In this document: positions 1 to 6,342 of the stretch, piece after piece
Layout: each line of letters starts with the position of its first letter
Position numbering within the stretch: the stretch's first letter is position 1
Assembly (NCBI GenBank): GCA_002407725.1
Contig: DHOD01000059.1
Span: forward strand, 1 to 8,308
From: Christensenella sp. UBA5399
GTDB taxonomy: Bacteria; Bacillota; Clostridia; Christensenellales; Christensenellaceae
DNA length: 8,308 nt
Reading direction: 5' to 3'
The notes under the pieces: generated by a model
What the model was told of the DNA's origin: nothing
The model's input: only the letters and a program-made list of their open reading frames with translations
Database searches by the model: none
Made by a program: the position numbers and the translations under genes

Positions 1-2
1 TT

Positions 3-227
3 GTATTTCAGTGGGGCCTACTTATATACTTACCGGTATTATTGTTATGGGCAACCATTTTGGCGGCCTCGCCTATTGCGTTTAGCCTGCGGTATGTGTA
101 TGTGTTGGTGTTATTTGTGCCCATAGCAATTTTGTTGCCCATGCTGCCTTATTCTACAATAAGAAAAGATGCGAGGCGCGAAGGGGAGATAGGAACAGCA
201 TCCAACGCGAAAAGCGGATCCTCCTAG
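3..227 (+). CDS. C-terminal fragment of a multipass membrane protein (5' end outside the window)
   Basis: The frame is open from the first full codon at position 3 to the TAG at 225-227, so this is the tail of a gene that begins outside the window. The TTG at 42 is internal and not a credible start. The 74 visible residues contain two hydrophobic stretches, roughly residues 1-27 and 34-52. A short basic cytoplasmic-type segment (IRKDARR) follows, then a polar Ser/Gly-rich end. The junction between the helices, SPIAFSLRYVY, resembles the last loop of large polytopic glycosyltransferase-like or DUF6020-like membrane proteins, but this is only a resemblance and no function can be assigned. The gene converges on the hydrogenase operon and would share the hairpin at 364-406 as terminator. 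The membrane nature is well supported; the family is not. Confidence 0.55.
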   Translation, partial: VFQWGLLIYLPVLLLWATILAASPIAFSLRYVYVLVLFVPIAILLPMLPYSTIRKDARREGEIGTASNAKSGSS

Positions 228-363
228 AGCATTTGCTTACAAAAAGGTGGATAGGTCAGGTGCGAAGAAAGCGCCTTCGGGTAAGCCGCGGAGACACATG
301 CGACAAGTTTACACAGTGATATATGAAAATGATTTTACCGTCGAATGCTAGTATCAAACCAAG

Positions 364-406
364 CCAAAAGACGCCCTGCTCTTTCAAAGAGCAGGGCGTC
401 TTTTGG
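364..406. terminator. Perfect 20-bp hairpin, bidirectional intrinsic terminator
   Basis: Positions 364-383 pair without mismatch with 387-406 around a 3-nt loop. The GC-rich core (GACGCCCTGCTC) is flanked by CCAAAA on the left and TTTTGG on the right, so a short U-run forms the distal stem arm in both transcription directions. It begins 23 bases past the stop codon of hydA on the minus strand and about 137 bases past the stop of the plus-strand gene, exactly between two convergent units. The T-run is only four bases and lies inside the stem, so efficiency may be moderate; the symmetry argues for use in both directions. Confidence 0.85.
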
Positions 407-429
407 TGAAGATCTTTTGATTGTTACGG

Positions 430-2433
430 TCAACTGCCTTTCTTGTAATCCGCCAGCACTTGCTTATAGATAGAGACTGTCTCCTTGATTTCAGAAATCT
501 CGTCGCGGAGCTTTTTGTTCTCCTCTTCCAGCGATATAGCCTGCATGTTGTCGAGGTCGTTCATCCGCTGGCTGAGCGTATCGCCCTGCACCCCGTTTGC
601 CGCGCCTGCCTTGGCGGATTTTGCGGTCTTCTTTTTACGGTTTTGCTCGATATCGATGAAGACTGCATCCCAATCGCCGCGTTTCACGTAATGCGTGTGC
701 AGCAAATCGTGGGAGAGCTTGCCGCCGGGTTTGCCGAGGAATTCCTCATAAAAGGCGATAATAGAAGGATTCTCATGCGACATGCGGAGCGTTTTCTGCT
801 CATCCTCGGTGTAAAGCGCCGCCTGGCGTTTTTCGCGCACCTTCGGATCCTCGCTGCGGGGCTGGCCGCCGCCCGTGATGCAGCCGCCGGGGCAACCCAT
901 GATCTCAATAAAGTGATAAGGGGATTTCCCGTGTTTGATTTGTTCCACAAGCTGTTTGGCGCCGTCCAGGCCGCTGGTCACGGCAACGCGCACTTCCATT
1001 CCCTCAAAGTCCTTGTACTCGGGCAGTACGTTCTCCAGTTTGATCGTCGCTTCCTTCACCTGATCAAGCCCAACGATGGGGGTGACGTGCAGGTTCTCGA
1101 ACGGAAGGGGATTGCCGGTCAGTATGGCGTATACCGTTCGCAGCGCGGCTTCCATCACGCCACCGGTCAGGCCGAATATATCGGCGGCGCCTGTGGACAT
1201 GCCAAGCGGCTCGTCAAATGCCTCGTCTTCCAGCGTCTCAAAGTCGAGCCCCGCCTGCTTGATCATGCGTCCGAGTTCGCGCGTTGTCAGTACGGCGTCC
1301 ACGTTGCGGTTGCCGTCGTTCTCCAGCTCCTCGCGGGTGACCTCGAACTTTTTGGCAGTGCAGGGCATGACGGATACCACAAATATGTTTTTGGGATCGA
1401 TGCCCAGCTTCTGCGCATAATACGATTTTGCGACCGCCCCCAGCATCATGTGGGGCGATTTGCATGTGGACAGGTTGGTTGTGACGTCGGGATAGTAGTG
1501 TTCCACGTATTTGATCCATCCGGGAGAGCAACTGGTGATCATGGGAAGCACGGCTTTCTTACCCTGGACGGCCCGTGTGGCTCGTTCCAAAAACTCGGTG
1601 CCTTCCTCCATGATGGTCAGGTCGGCGGCCCAGTTGGTGTCAAATATATCGTCGGCGCCCAGCGCCCGCATTGCGGCGGCCAGTTTGCCGGTGACGCGGG
1701 TGCCCGCAGGCATACCAAACACTTCGCCCAGCGCCACCCTGACGGCGGGTGCCACCTGCATCACAACGCGCTTCGAAGGATCGTTGATCGCATCCCATAC
1801 GGTGGCGATCGAGTCGGTCTCCTTGAGCGCGCCCACAGGGCACACAACGGTGCATTGCCCGCAATACACGCAATCGGCGTCGGCAATCGGAATGTCCATC
1901 GGCGGGGCGAGCACAGTGTCAAACCCGCGGTTTTGCGGGCGGAGCACCCCAACCTTCTGGATTTTGCTGCACGCCGTCTCGCAACGGCGGCACAGTATGC
2001 ATTTGGAAAGGTCGCGCGTGATAGAGGGCGACGAATCGATCTGCTGCCGCGCGCTGTTGGTGTCGAAAATCGTCTCGTCCACGCCCAGTTCCTCACCCAT
2101 TTTTTGCAGCTCGCAGGTCTGGTTGCGGTTGCAGGCAAGGCAATCCTTGGAGTGGTCGGAAAGCAGCAGCTGATAAAGCATTTTGCGCGCTTTCTGTACC
2201 TTTGGCGTGTTGGTGTAGACGACCATATCGTCCTTGGCCTCGGTTTTGCAGGACGCCATCAACGCTTTGGCCCCGACAACCTCGACGGAACAGATTCTGC
2301 ACGTGCCCGCCACATGTACGCCCGGCAGATAGCAGATGCTGGGGATTTTTATACCTGCTGATTTCGCGGCTTCCAGTATCGTCGTCCCCTTGGGTACGGA
2401 AACCTCTTTATTATTGATTGTTAAGTGTACCAT
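430..2433 (-). CDS. hydA: [FeFe] hydrogenase catalytic subunit HydA (NADH-linked, group A multimeric type) with C-terminal coiled coil
   Basis: This 667-residue cytoplasmic subunit reversibly reduces protons to H2. Domains seen, in order: plant-type [2Fe-2S] (C34, C45, C48, C62); His/Cys [4Fe-4S] (H94, C98, C101, C107); two [4Fe-4S] ferredoxin motifs (C145/148/151/155 and C188/191/194/198); H-cluster domain with L1 TSCSPGW (300-306), L2 MPCTAKKFE (356-364) and L3 MGCPGGCITGGGQP (512-525); small-subunit-like domain about 530-586 ending HTHYVKR. L1 has Cys-Ser where CpI has Cys-Cys. Residues about 597-667 are an extra tail: a Lys/Ala-rich linker, then heptads with L635, L642, I649, Y656 and N639, I646, V653, L660. 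ATG at 2433 is preceded by AGGAGG, 6 nt upstream, which lies inside the end of hydB. It is the last gene of hydCBA, with the terminator just downstream. Family assignment is near certain; the exact hydrogenase subgroup is not. Confidence 0.97.
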   Translation of the reverse strand: MVHLTINNKEVSVPKGTTILEAAKSAGIKIPSICYLPGVHVAGTCRICSVEVVGAKALMASCKTEAKDDMVVYTNTPKVQKARKMLYQLLLSDHSKDCLACNRNQTCELQKMGEELGVDETIFDTNSARQQIDSSPSITRDLSKCILCRRCETACSKIQKVGVLRPQNRGFDTVLAPPMDIPIADADCVYCGQCTVVCPVGALKETDSIATVWDAINDPSKRVVMQVAPAVRVALGEVFGMPAGTRVTGKLAAAMRALGADDIFDTNWAADLTIMEEGTEFLERATRAVQGKKAVLPMITSCSPGWIKYVEHYYPDVTTNLSTCKSPHMMLGAVAKSYYAQKLGIDPKNIFVVSVMPCTAKKFEVTREELENDGNRNVDAVLTTRELGRMIKQAGLDFETLEDEAFDEPLGMSTGAADIFGLTGGVMEAALRTVYAILTGNPLPFENLHVTPIVGLDQVKEATIKLENVLPEYKDFEGMEVRVAVTSGLDGAKQLVEQIKHGKSPYHFIEIMGCPGGCITGGGQPRSEDPKVREKRQAALYTEDEQKTLRMSHENPSIIAFYEEFLGKPGGKLSHDLLHTHYVKRGDWDAVFIDIEQNRKKKTAKSAKAGAANGVQGDTLSQRMNDLDNMQAISLEEENKKLRDEISEIKETVSIYKQVLADYKKGS

Positions 2434-2436
2434 AAT

Positions 2437-5400
2437 CTACCTCCTGTCACAGTGCAGGCAGCGCATTGCCTCTGCCATTGCATTGATCTTGTGGAAACCG
2501 AGCACAACCTCGTTGAAATTGTCTTTGCGTGATTCCGGATCCAGCAGTTCCATTTCAAACTGGTTGTGTATGACGACTTCGTCCTCGTCATAGATGTCGG
2601 GGATGTCGATGGGTTCGCCCTTGTTGAGCACACCGTCGCCGCCCAGGTATTCGTCGATGGAGCTGGCGGCCTGCTTGCCGTCGGCTATGGCACGGATGAC
2701 CTCGTCGGGCCCGCGCGCAACGTCGCCGCCTGCAAACACACCCTCCATGGTGGTCATCAGTGTGTTGTTATCCACAATGAACGTGCCCCATTTGGTTACG
2801 CCAATTTCATCCTTGCCGACAAACGGCAGGTCGGCATACTGGCTGACGGCGGGGATGACGGCATCGACGTCCAGCACAAAATTGGAATCCGGTATTTTGA
2901 TGGCTTTGCGCCGGCCGGAGCGGTCGAAATCGCCAAGCTGCATGTTCACGCACTCAATGCCCTTCACCCGACCGAGGTAATCGCCGATAAACTTGACGGG
3001 TGCGGTCAGCTCCATGACTTCCACGCCTTCCTCGATCGCCTCAATGATCTCCTCCTTGTAAGCGGGCATCGAGTCGATTGTGCGCCGGTATACGACAATC
3101 ACCTTGTCCGCGCCAAGCCGCAGCGCTGTCCGGGCCGAGTCAATTGCGGTGTTGCCGCCGCCGATGACTGCCACGGTGCCGGAAAGCCGCATATCCTTTT
3201 TAATGTGGATGTCCTTCAGGAAATCGATGCCGTGGTAGATGCCCTCCAGATCCTCGCCGGGGATATCCACCTTCTGCGGGAACTGCGTGCCCGTGGCGAC
3301 GTAAATGGCGTCGTAATAATCACGCAATTGTTTGAAATCAACATTTTTACCGACTTCCTTGTTGAGTATCAGGTTGACGCCCGATTGCTCGATCAGCTTG
3401 ATTTCATGCTGCAGGATGTCTTTGGGCAACCGGTACTCGGGTATGCCGAACGCCAGCACGCCGCCCGCGACACCTTCCGATTCCAGCACGTCCACATCGT
3501 AACCGATGCGGTTGAGGTAATATGCACACGTCAGGCCGGAAGCGCCGCCGCCCACCACGCAAACACGTTTGCCGTTGCGCGGTACGGTGAGCTTCATTGT
3601 ATACGGCTGTTCGTTTTTGAACGCATAATCCGCCGCGAAACGTTTCAAATCACGTATGGCGACGGCCTCGTCCACACCGCGCCTGCGGCACTTGGCTTCA
3701 CAGGGCCGTGTGCAGATCCTTCCGCATACGGCGGGGAAGGGGTTCTCCTGCATCACAAGGTTGTATGCGTCGGTAAAGCGGCCCGTTGCAATCAGCGAGA
3801 TGTAGCCCGGCACGTTGACACTTGCGGGGCACGTGTTCTCGCATGGGGAGATAAACAAGTCGGAACAAACACCCGCCCGGCAATATTTCTGCTGGATATG
3901 CTCTTCGTATTCATCACGGAAGTATTCGATTGTGGAGAGCAACGGGTTGGGGGCCGACTGTCCAAGGCCGCACATGGCAGTCTGCTTGACGGTCTGGCCA
4001 ATATCCACCAGCAATTCGATGTCGCCCTCCTGGCCTTCGCCGCCCGTGATGCGTCCCAGAATCTCCAACATACGCATGGGACCGACGCGGCATGCGGTAC
4101 ATTTGCCGCACGACTCGTCACGGATAAAGTCGAGGAAGAACCGCGCGGTATCCACCATGCAGGTGTCCTCGTTCATGACAACAAGTCCGCCGGATCCCAT
4201 GATGGCGCCCAGCTTATCGAGTGATTCATAATCGGTAGGCGTGTTGAGGTAATCCTTGGTGATGCACCCGCCCGACGGGCCGCCGATCTGCGCGGCTTTG
4301 AACTCCTTGTCGCCCGGCAGGCCGCCGCCGATCTTGAATATGATATCGCCGATTGAGGTGCCGATGGGTACTTCAATGATGCCGGCATTGATAATATCGC
4401 CCGCAAGAGCGAACACCTTGGTACCAGGGGCGTTGGGAACGCCGTAGCCGGCATACCATTCGCCGCCTTTACGCAGTATTTTGGGGATGTTGGCAAGCGT
4501 TTCCACATTGTCGATAATCGTGGGTTTGCCGTTGAGCCCCCGCTGGAACGGGAAGGGTGGTTTTTGCTGTGGCTCGCCGCGCTGGCCCTCAATGGAGGCG
4601 AGGAGCGCTGTTTCTTCTCCGCAGACAAAAGCGCCCGCGCCTATGCGGATGTGCAGGTCAAAGTTGACGCCGGAATCGAATATATTCTCGCCCAGCAACC
4701 CGCAGGCCCGCGCGTTCTCAATTGCCGCAGTCAGCCTGTCTACGGCGATGGGGTACTCGGCCCGGATGTATACGTACCCCGTATCCGCACCGATGGCATA
4801 AGCCGCAATCATCATACCCTCGATGATGGAGTGCGGATCGCCCTCGATGATACTCCTGTCCATAAATGCGCCGGGGTCGCCTTCGTCGGCGTTGCACACC
4901 ATATACTTCTGGTCGCTCTTCTGGTCATGCCCTGTTTGCAGCTTGATGTGCGTGGGGAAACCCGCGCCGCCACGGCCACGGAGCCCGGATTTTTTGACTT
5001 CGTCAATGATCCATTCGGGATTTTCCTGTTTGAACGCCTGATAGGCGGCCTGGTAGCCGTCGTGTGCGATATACGCCCGTATGTCGCCGTATTCGATGGT
5101 GCCGCAGTTGTCCAGTACAATGCGGACCTGCGCTTTAAAGAATTCGACGTCGTCAATAACGGGCACATATTTGTGCAACGATTCGTCATAAAATGTGTAT
5201 TCTTCTATAATATTACCTTCTGCAAGATGGCTGCGCACAATTTCACGGGTTTTTTCGGGGGTGAGCTTGGTGTAGAATATCCGCCCGGGCTCTACAAGAA
5301 TCATCGGCCCGGCGGCGCATATGCCCATGCAGCCCGTCTCTATGATGTTGATTTTTTTGTCGGGGCAGGCAAGCTCAATCTCATCCCGCAATGCGTCCTG

Positions 5401-5538
5401 GATTTCGGCACAGTTGGAGGACACGCAGCCCGCACCGCCGCATACCAGCACATTGTATTCGTATTGTGATTGTTTATCCAGATATTCCTTTTTGATCCGC
5501 CCCAAATCATCGGCTGTTACGATCTTATCCTTATACAT
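2437..5538 (-). CDS. hydB: HydB: NuoF-like NADH-binding hydrogenase subunit fused to a GltD/NfnB-like FAD/NADP(H) module
   Basis: The 1033-residue electron-input subunit. Domains in order: thioredoxin-like [2Fe-2S] (C33, C38, C70, C74); NuoF core with the FMN/NADH loop GLRGRGGAGFP (185-195), CNADEGDPG (215-223) and GAGAFVCGEETAL (300-312); [4Fe-4S] of N3 type (C477, C480, C483, C523); a GltD-type Cys-rich domain (C553, C558, C566, C570, C605, C609, C613, C617); FAD Rossmann GGGASG (663-668); second Rossmann GGGNTA (793-798) with VYRR (816-819), typical of NADP(H) sites in GltD/NfnB; FAD closing motif GVFAGGDVA (933-941); terminal EAMRCLHCD (C1027, C1030). Bifurcating HydB proteins are usually about 600 residues, ending in a 2x[4Fe-4S] ferredoxin domain that is absent here. 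Start: ATG at 5538 has AGAGGGG 8 nt upstream; an in-frame ATG 15 codons earlier lies within hydC and lacks such a site. Known: NuoF passes electrons between NADH and Fe-S clusters. Inferred: the GltD-like part adds an NADP(H) or ferredoxin branch. Confidence 0.95.
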   Translation of the reverse strand: MYKDKIVTADDLGRIKKEYLDKQSQYEYNVLVCGGAGCVSSNCAEIQDALRDEIELACPDKKINIIETGCMGICAAGPMILVEPGRIFYTKLTPEKTREIVRSHLAEGNIIEEYTFYDESLHKYVPVIDDVEFFKAQVRIVLDNCGTIEYGDIRAYIAHDGYQAAYQAFKQENPEWIIDEVKKSGLRGRGGAGFPTHIKLQTGHDQKSDQKYMVCNADEGDPGAFMDRSIIEGDPHSIIEGMMIAAYAIGADTGYVYIRAEYPIAVDRLTAAIENARACGLLGENIFDSGVNFDLHIRIGAGAFVCGEETALLASIEGQRGEPQQKPPFPFQRGLNGKPTIIDNVETLANIPKILRKGGEWYAGYGVPNAPGTKVFALAGDIINAGIIEVPIGTSIGDIIFKIGGGLPGDKEFKAAQIGGPSGGCITKDYLNTPTDYESLDKLGAIMGSGGLVVMNEDTCMVDTARFFLDFIRDESCGKCTACRVGPMRMLEILGRITGGEGQEGDIELLVDIGQTVKQTAMCGLGQSAPNPLLSTIEYFRDEYEEHIQQKYCRAGVCSDLFISPCENTCPASVNVPGYISLIATGRFTDAYNLVMQENPFPAVCGRICTRPCEAKCRRRGVDEAVAIRDLKRFAADYAFKNEQPYTMKLTVPRNGKRVCVVGGGASGLTCAYYLNRIGYDVDVLESEGVAGGVLAFGIPEYRLPKDILQHEIKLIEQSGVNLILNKEVGKNVDFKQLRDYYDAIYVATGTQFPQKVDIPGEDLEGIYHGIDFLKDIHIKKDMRLSGTVAVIGGGNTAIDSARTALRLGADKVIVVYRRTIDSMPAYKEEIIEAIEEGVEVMELTAPVKFIGDYLGRVKGIECVNMQLGDFDRSGRRKAIKIPDSNFVLDVDAVIPAVSQYADLPFVGKDEIGVTKWGTFIVDNNTLMTTMEGVFAGGDVARGPDEVIRAIADGKQAASSIDEYLGGDGVLNKGEPIDIPDIYDEDEVVIHNQFEMELLDPESRKDNFNEVVLGFHKINAMAEAMRCLHCDRR
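2440..2445 (-). promoter_or_regulatory. hydA ribosome binding site inside the hydB stop region
   Basis: The minus strand reads AGGAGG TAG ATT ATG. The consensus Shine-Dalgarno is the last two sense codons of hydB (Arg-Arg), followed directly by its stop. Only three bases separate the hydB stop from the hydA start, which implies translational coupling of the two subunits. Confidence 0.85.
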
Positions 5539-5546
5539 ATCAAATA

Positions 5547-5553
5547 CCCCTCT
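5547..5553 (-). promoter_or_regulatory. hydB ribosome binding site
   Basis: AGAGGGG lies 8 nt before the ATG at 5538 and 4 nt after the hydC stop codon (TAG at 5558-5560). It decides the hydB start against the longer in-frame option at 5583, which would lie inside hydC and add 15 residues unlike the usual HydB N-terminus. Confidence 0.75.
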
Positions 5554-5557
5554 TTCT

Positions 5558-6055
5558 CTAATATTGAGACAGTATATCTTCAAGCCTGTTGGGGTTAACC
5601 TGCTTGTATACTGTTGAGTCGATCATGATGGCGGGCGCGAGCCCACATGCGCCGATGCAGCGCGCCACCTCGAACGAGAATTTGCCGTCGTCGGTGGTAT
5701 CGCCCAGCTGAATGCCAAGCAATTCCTCCAGCTTTTCAACCAGCTTTTTGCCGCCCCGCACATAGCACGCTGTGCCCATGCAGACCCTGATGATGTGCTG
5801 GCCGCGCGGCCTGGTAGCGAAAAATGAGTAAAATGAAACAACGCCGGATACGTCCGCCAGTGGGATCTCCATTGTATGCGCAATGAATTTCTGCACCTTG
5901 AGCGGCAGGTAGCCGCAGATTTCCTGGGACAAATGCAAAATCTGAATCAGGCTGCCCGGATCTTTCTTGTAATGATCGATCACATTGGCAATCTGCTCCA
6001 GCTGCTTCTCATCCTTCTCATCTTCGCAAAGAGTGTTCAAAATGGCTTCATTCAT
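5558..6055 (-). CDS. hydC: HydC: NuoE-like [2Fe-2S] subunit of the NADH-linked hydrogenase
   Basis: The 165-residue cytoplasmic subunit is of the normal length for NuoE/HydC proteins. The N-terminal half is a helical bundle (about residues 15-70, including HLSQEICGYLP and VSGVVSFYSFF). The thioredoxin-like C-terminal half carries the [2Fe-2S] ligands C92, C97 (CMGTAC) and C133, C137 (CIGAC). In complex I and HydABC enzymes this cluster sits beside the FMN of the NuoF-like subunit, here HydB. The start is ATG at 6055 with a consensus AAGGAGGT 5 nt upstream (6061-6068). It is the first gene of the operon; 19 nt separate its stop from the hydB start. The leader carries a Rex-like operator and an extended -10 promoter, so this gene marks the 5' end of the transcription unit. 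Confidence 0.96.
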   Translation of the reverse strand: MNEAILNTLCEDEKDEKQLEQIANVIDHYKKDPGSLIQILHLSQEICGYLPLKVQKFIAHTMEIPLADVSGVVSFYSFFATRPRGQHIIRVCMGTACYVRGGKKLVEKLEELLGIQLGDTTDDGKFSFEVARCIGACGLAPAIMIDSTVYKQVNPNRLEDILSQY

Positions 6056-6096
6056 GTTTGACCTCCTTCATCCATATGCAATTGTACGTTGTGATA

Positions 6097-6114
6097 TTGT
6101 TATATATTTAACAA
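6097..6114. promoter_or_regulatory. Rex-type (NADH/NAD+ redox sensor) operator
   Basis: The 18-mer TTGTTATATATTTAACAA matches the clostridial Rex consensus TTGTTAAN4TTAACAA at all but one defined position. The inverted repeat extends one pair on each side (ATTGTTA/TAACAAT, 6096-6115). It lies between the predicted transcription start (about 6118) and the hydC ribosome binding site, roughly +5 to +22, a position where a bound repressor blocks RNA polymerase. Rex is known to release DNA when NADH is high, and hydrogenase and NADH-oxidising fermentation genes are classic Rex targets. The operator call comes from motif and context; Rex itself is not encoded in the window. Confidence 0.75.
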
Positions 6115-6124
6115 TGTTTTAAAT

Positions 6125-6133
6125 AGTATAGCA
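6125..6133 (-). promoter_or_regulatory. Extended -10 promoter of hydCBA
   Basis: The minus strand reads TGC TATACT, an extended -10 (TGn) with a 5/6 match to TATAAT. No good -35 hexamer is seen at 16-18 bp (AT-rich, ATATTT-like), which is tolerated by extended -10 promoters. The predicted start near 6118 gives a leader of about 63 nt that includes the Rex-like site. Confidence 0.55.
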
Positions 6134-6166
6134 AAGAAATGTCATGAAAATATAATGAACACATAA

Positions 6167-6190
6167 ATGGCGATAAAAAAATATGGCGAT
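6167..6190. repeat. Tandem direct repeat ATGGCGAT
   Basis: ATGGCGAT occurs at 6167-6174 and again at 6183-6190, offset by 16 bp, and each copy is followed by an A-rich run. Relative to the predicted hyd start it sits at about -49 to -72, where an activator could bind. It may also be chance in AT-rich DNA. Confidence 0.4.
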
Positions 6191-6251
6191 TTCGAAAAAA
6201 AATCCAAAAAGCCATAACATTTTCATTGTAATTTTGAAAAAATATAGAAAA
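6175..6251. promoter_or_regulatory. Helically phased A-tracts upstream of the hyd promoter
   Basis: Plus-strand A-tracts lie at 6175-6181, 6195-6202, 6206-6210, 6237-6242 and 6248-6251. Their centres are about 20.5, 9.5, 31.5 and 10 bp apart, close to 2, 1, 3 and 1 helical turns. Such phasing usually gives intrinsically bent DNA, which upstream of a promoter can assist RNA polymerase or a bending protein. Confidence 0.45.
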
Positions 6252-6269
6252 TAAGGTAGTTTTAATCAA
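6241..6269 (-). promoter_or_regulatory. Second possible hyd promoter, further upstream
   Basis: On the minus strand TTGATT (6264-6269) is followed after exactly 17 bp by TATATT (6241-6246), giving 4/6 and 5/6 matches to the housekeeping sigma consensus. It would start about 180 nt before hydC. AT-rich DNA yields such matches easily, so it is weaker than the extended -10 candidate. Confidence 0.3.
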
Positions 6270-6293
6270 TTTGGCGGGAACCGTAAAGTACTT

Positions 6294-6342
6294 GTGCATC
6301 ATGCACCGGTGATGGCGGAAGGCTGTTATTACAAACCGCCAT
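6294..6342. repeat. Cluster of three abutting dyad symmetries
   Basis: A perfect 13-bp palindrome GTGCAT-C-ATGCAC (6294-6306) overlaps the 8-bp palindrome CACCGGTG (6304-6311). A hairpin with a perfect 7-bp stem, ATGGCGG (6312-6318) with CCGCCAT (6336-6342) and a 17-nt loop, abuts it. No T-run follows on either strand. The cluster could be operators of an unidentified regulator or a weak, factor-dependent end for the gntR transcript. Confidence 0.45.

Noticed and set aside
228..363. Search for a small RNA or tRNA between the membrane protein gene and the terminator
   Set aside because: No cloverleaf, promoter or conserved RNA motif is recognisable in these 136 bases.
421..2361. Very long plus-strand open frame (646 codons) antisense to hydA
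   Set aside because: It mirrors the hydA codons, begins at a TTG with no ribosome binding site, and its translation has no recognisable domain. The hydA strand carries all four Fe-S motifs and the H-cluster signatures.
2566..4224. 552-codon plus-strand frame antisense to hydB
   Set aside because: It is a shadow of the moderate-GC codon pattern of hydB; no domain, no start signal, and it runs across the GltD-like part of a clearly real protein.
4564..5469. 301-codon plus-strand frame antisense to the NuoF part of hydB
   Set aside because: Same reason: antisense shadow without motifs or start context.
5539..5583. Longer HydB start giving 15 more residues
   Set aside because: The extra codons overlap the end of hydC, lack a ribosome binding site and do not resemble a HydB N-terminus, whereas AGAGGGG precedes the ATG at 5538.
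6108..6302. Possible 64-residue minus-strand small protein in the spacer before hydC
   Set aside because: It is composed of AT-driven Phe/Ile/Tyr/Leu codons, lacks a ribosome binding site and runs through the promoter and operator region.
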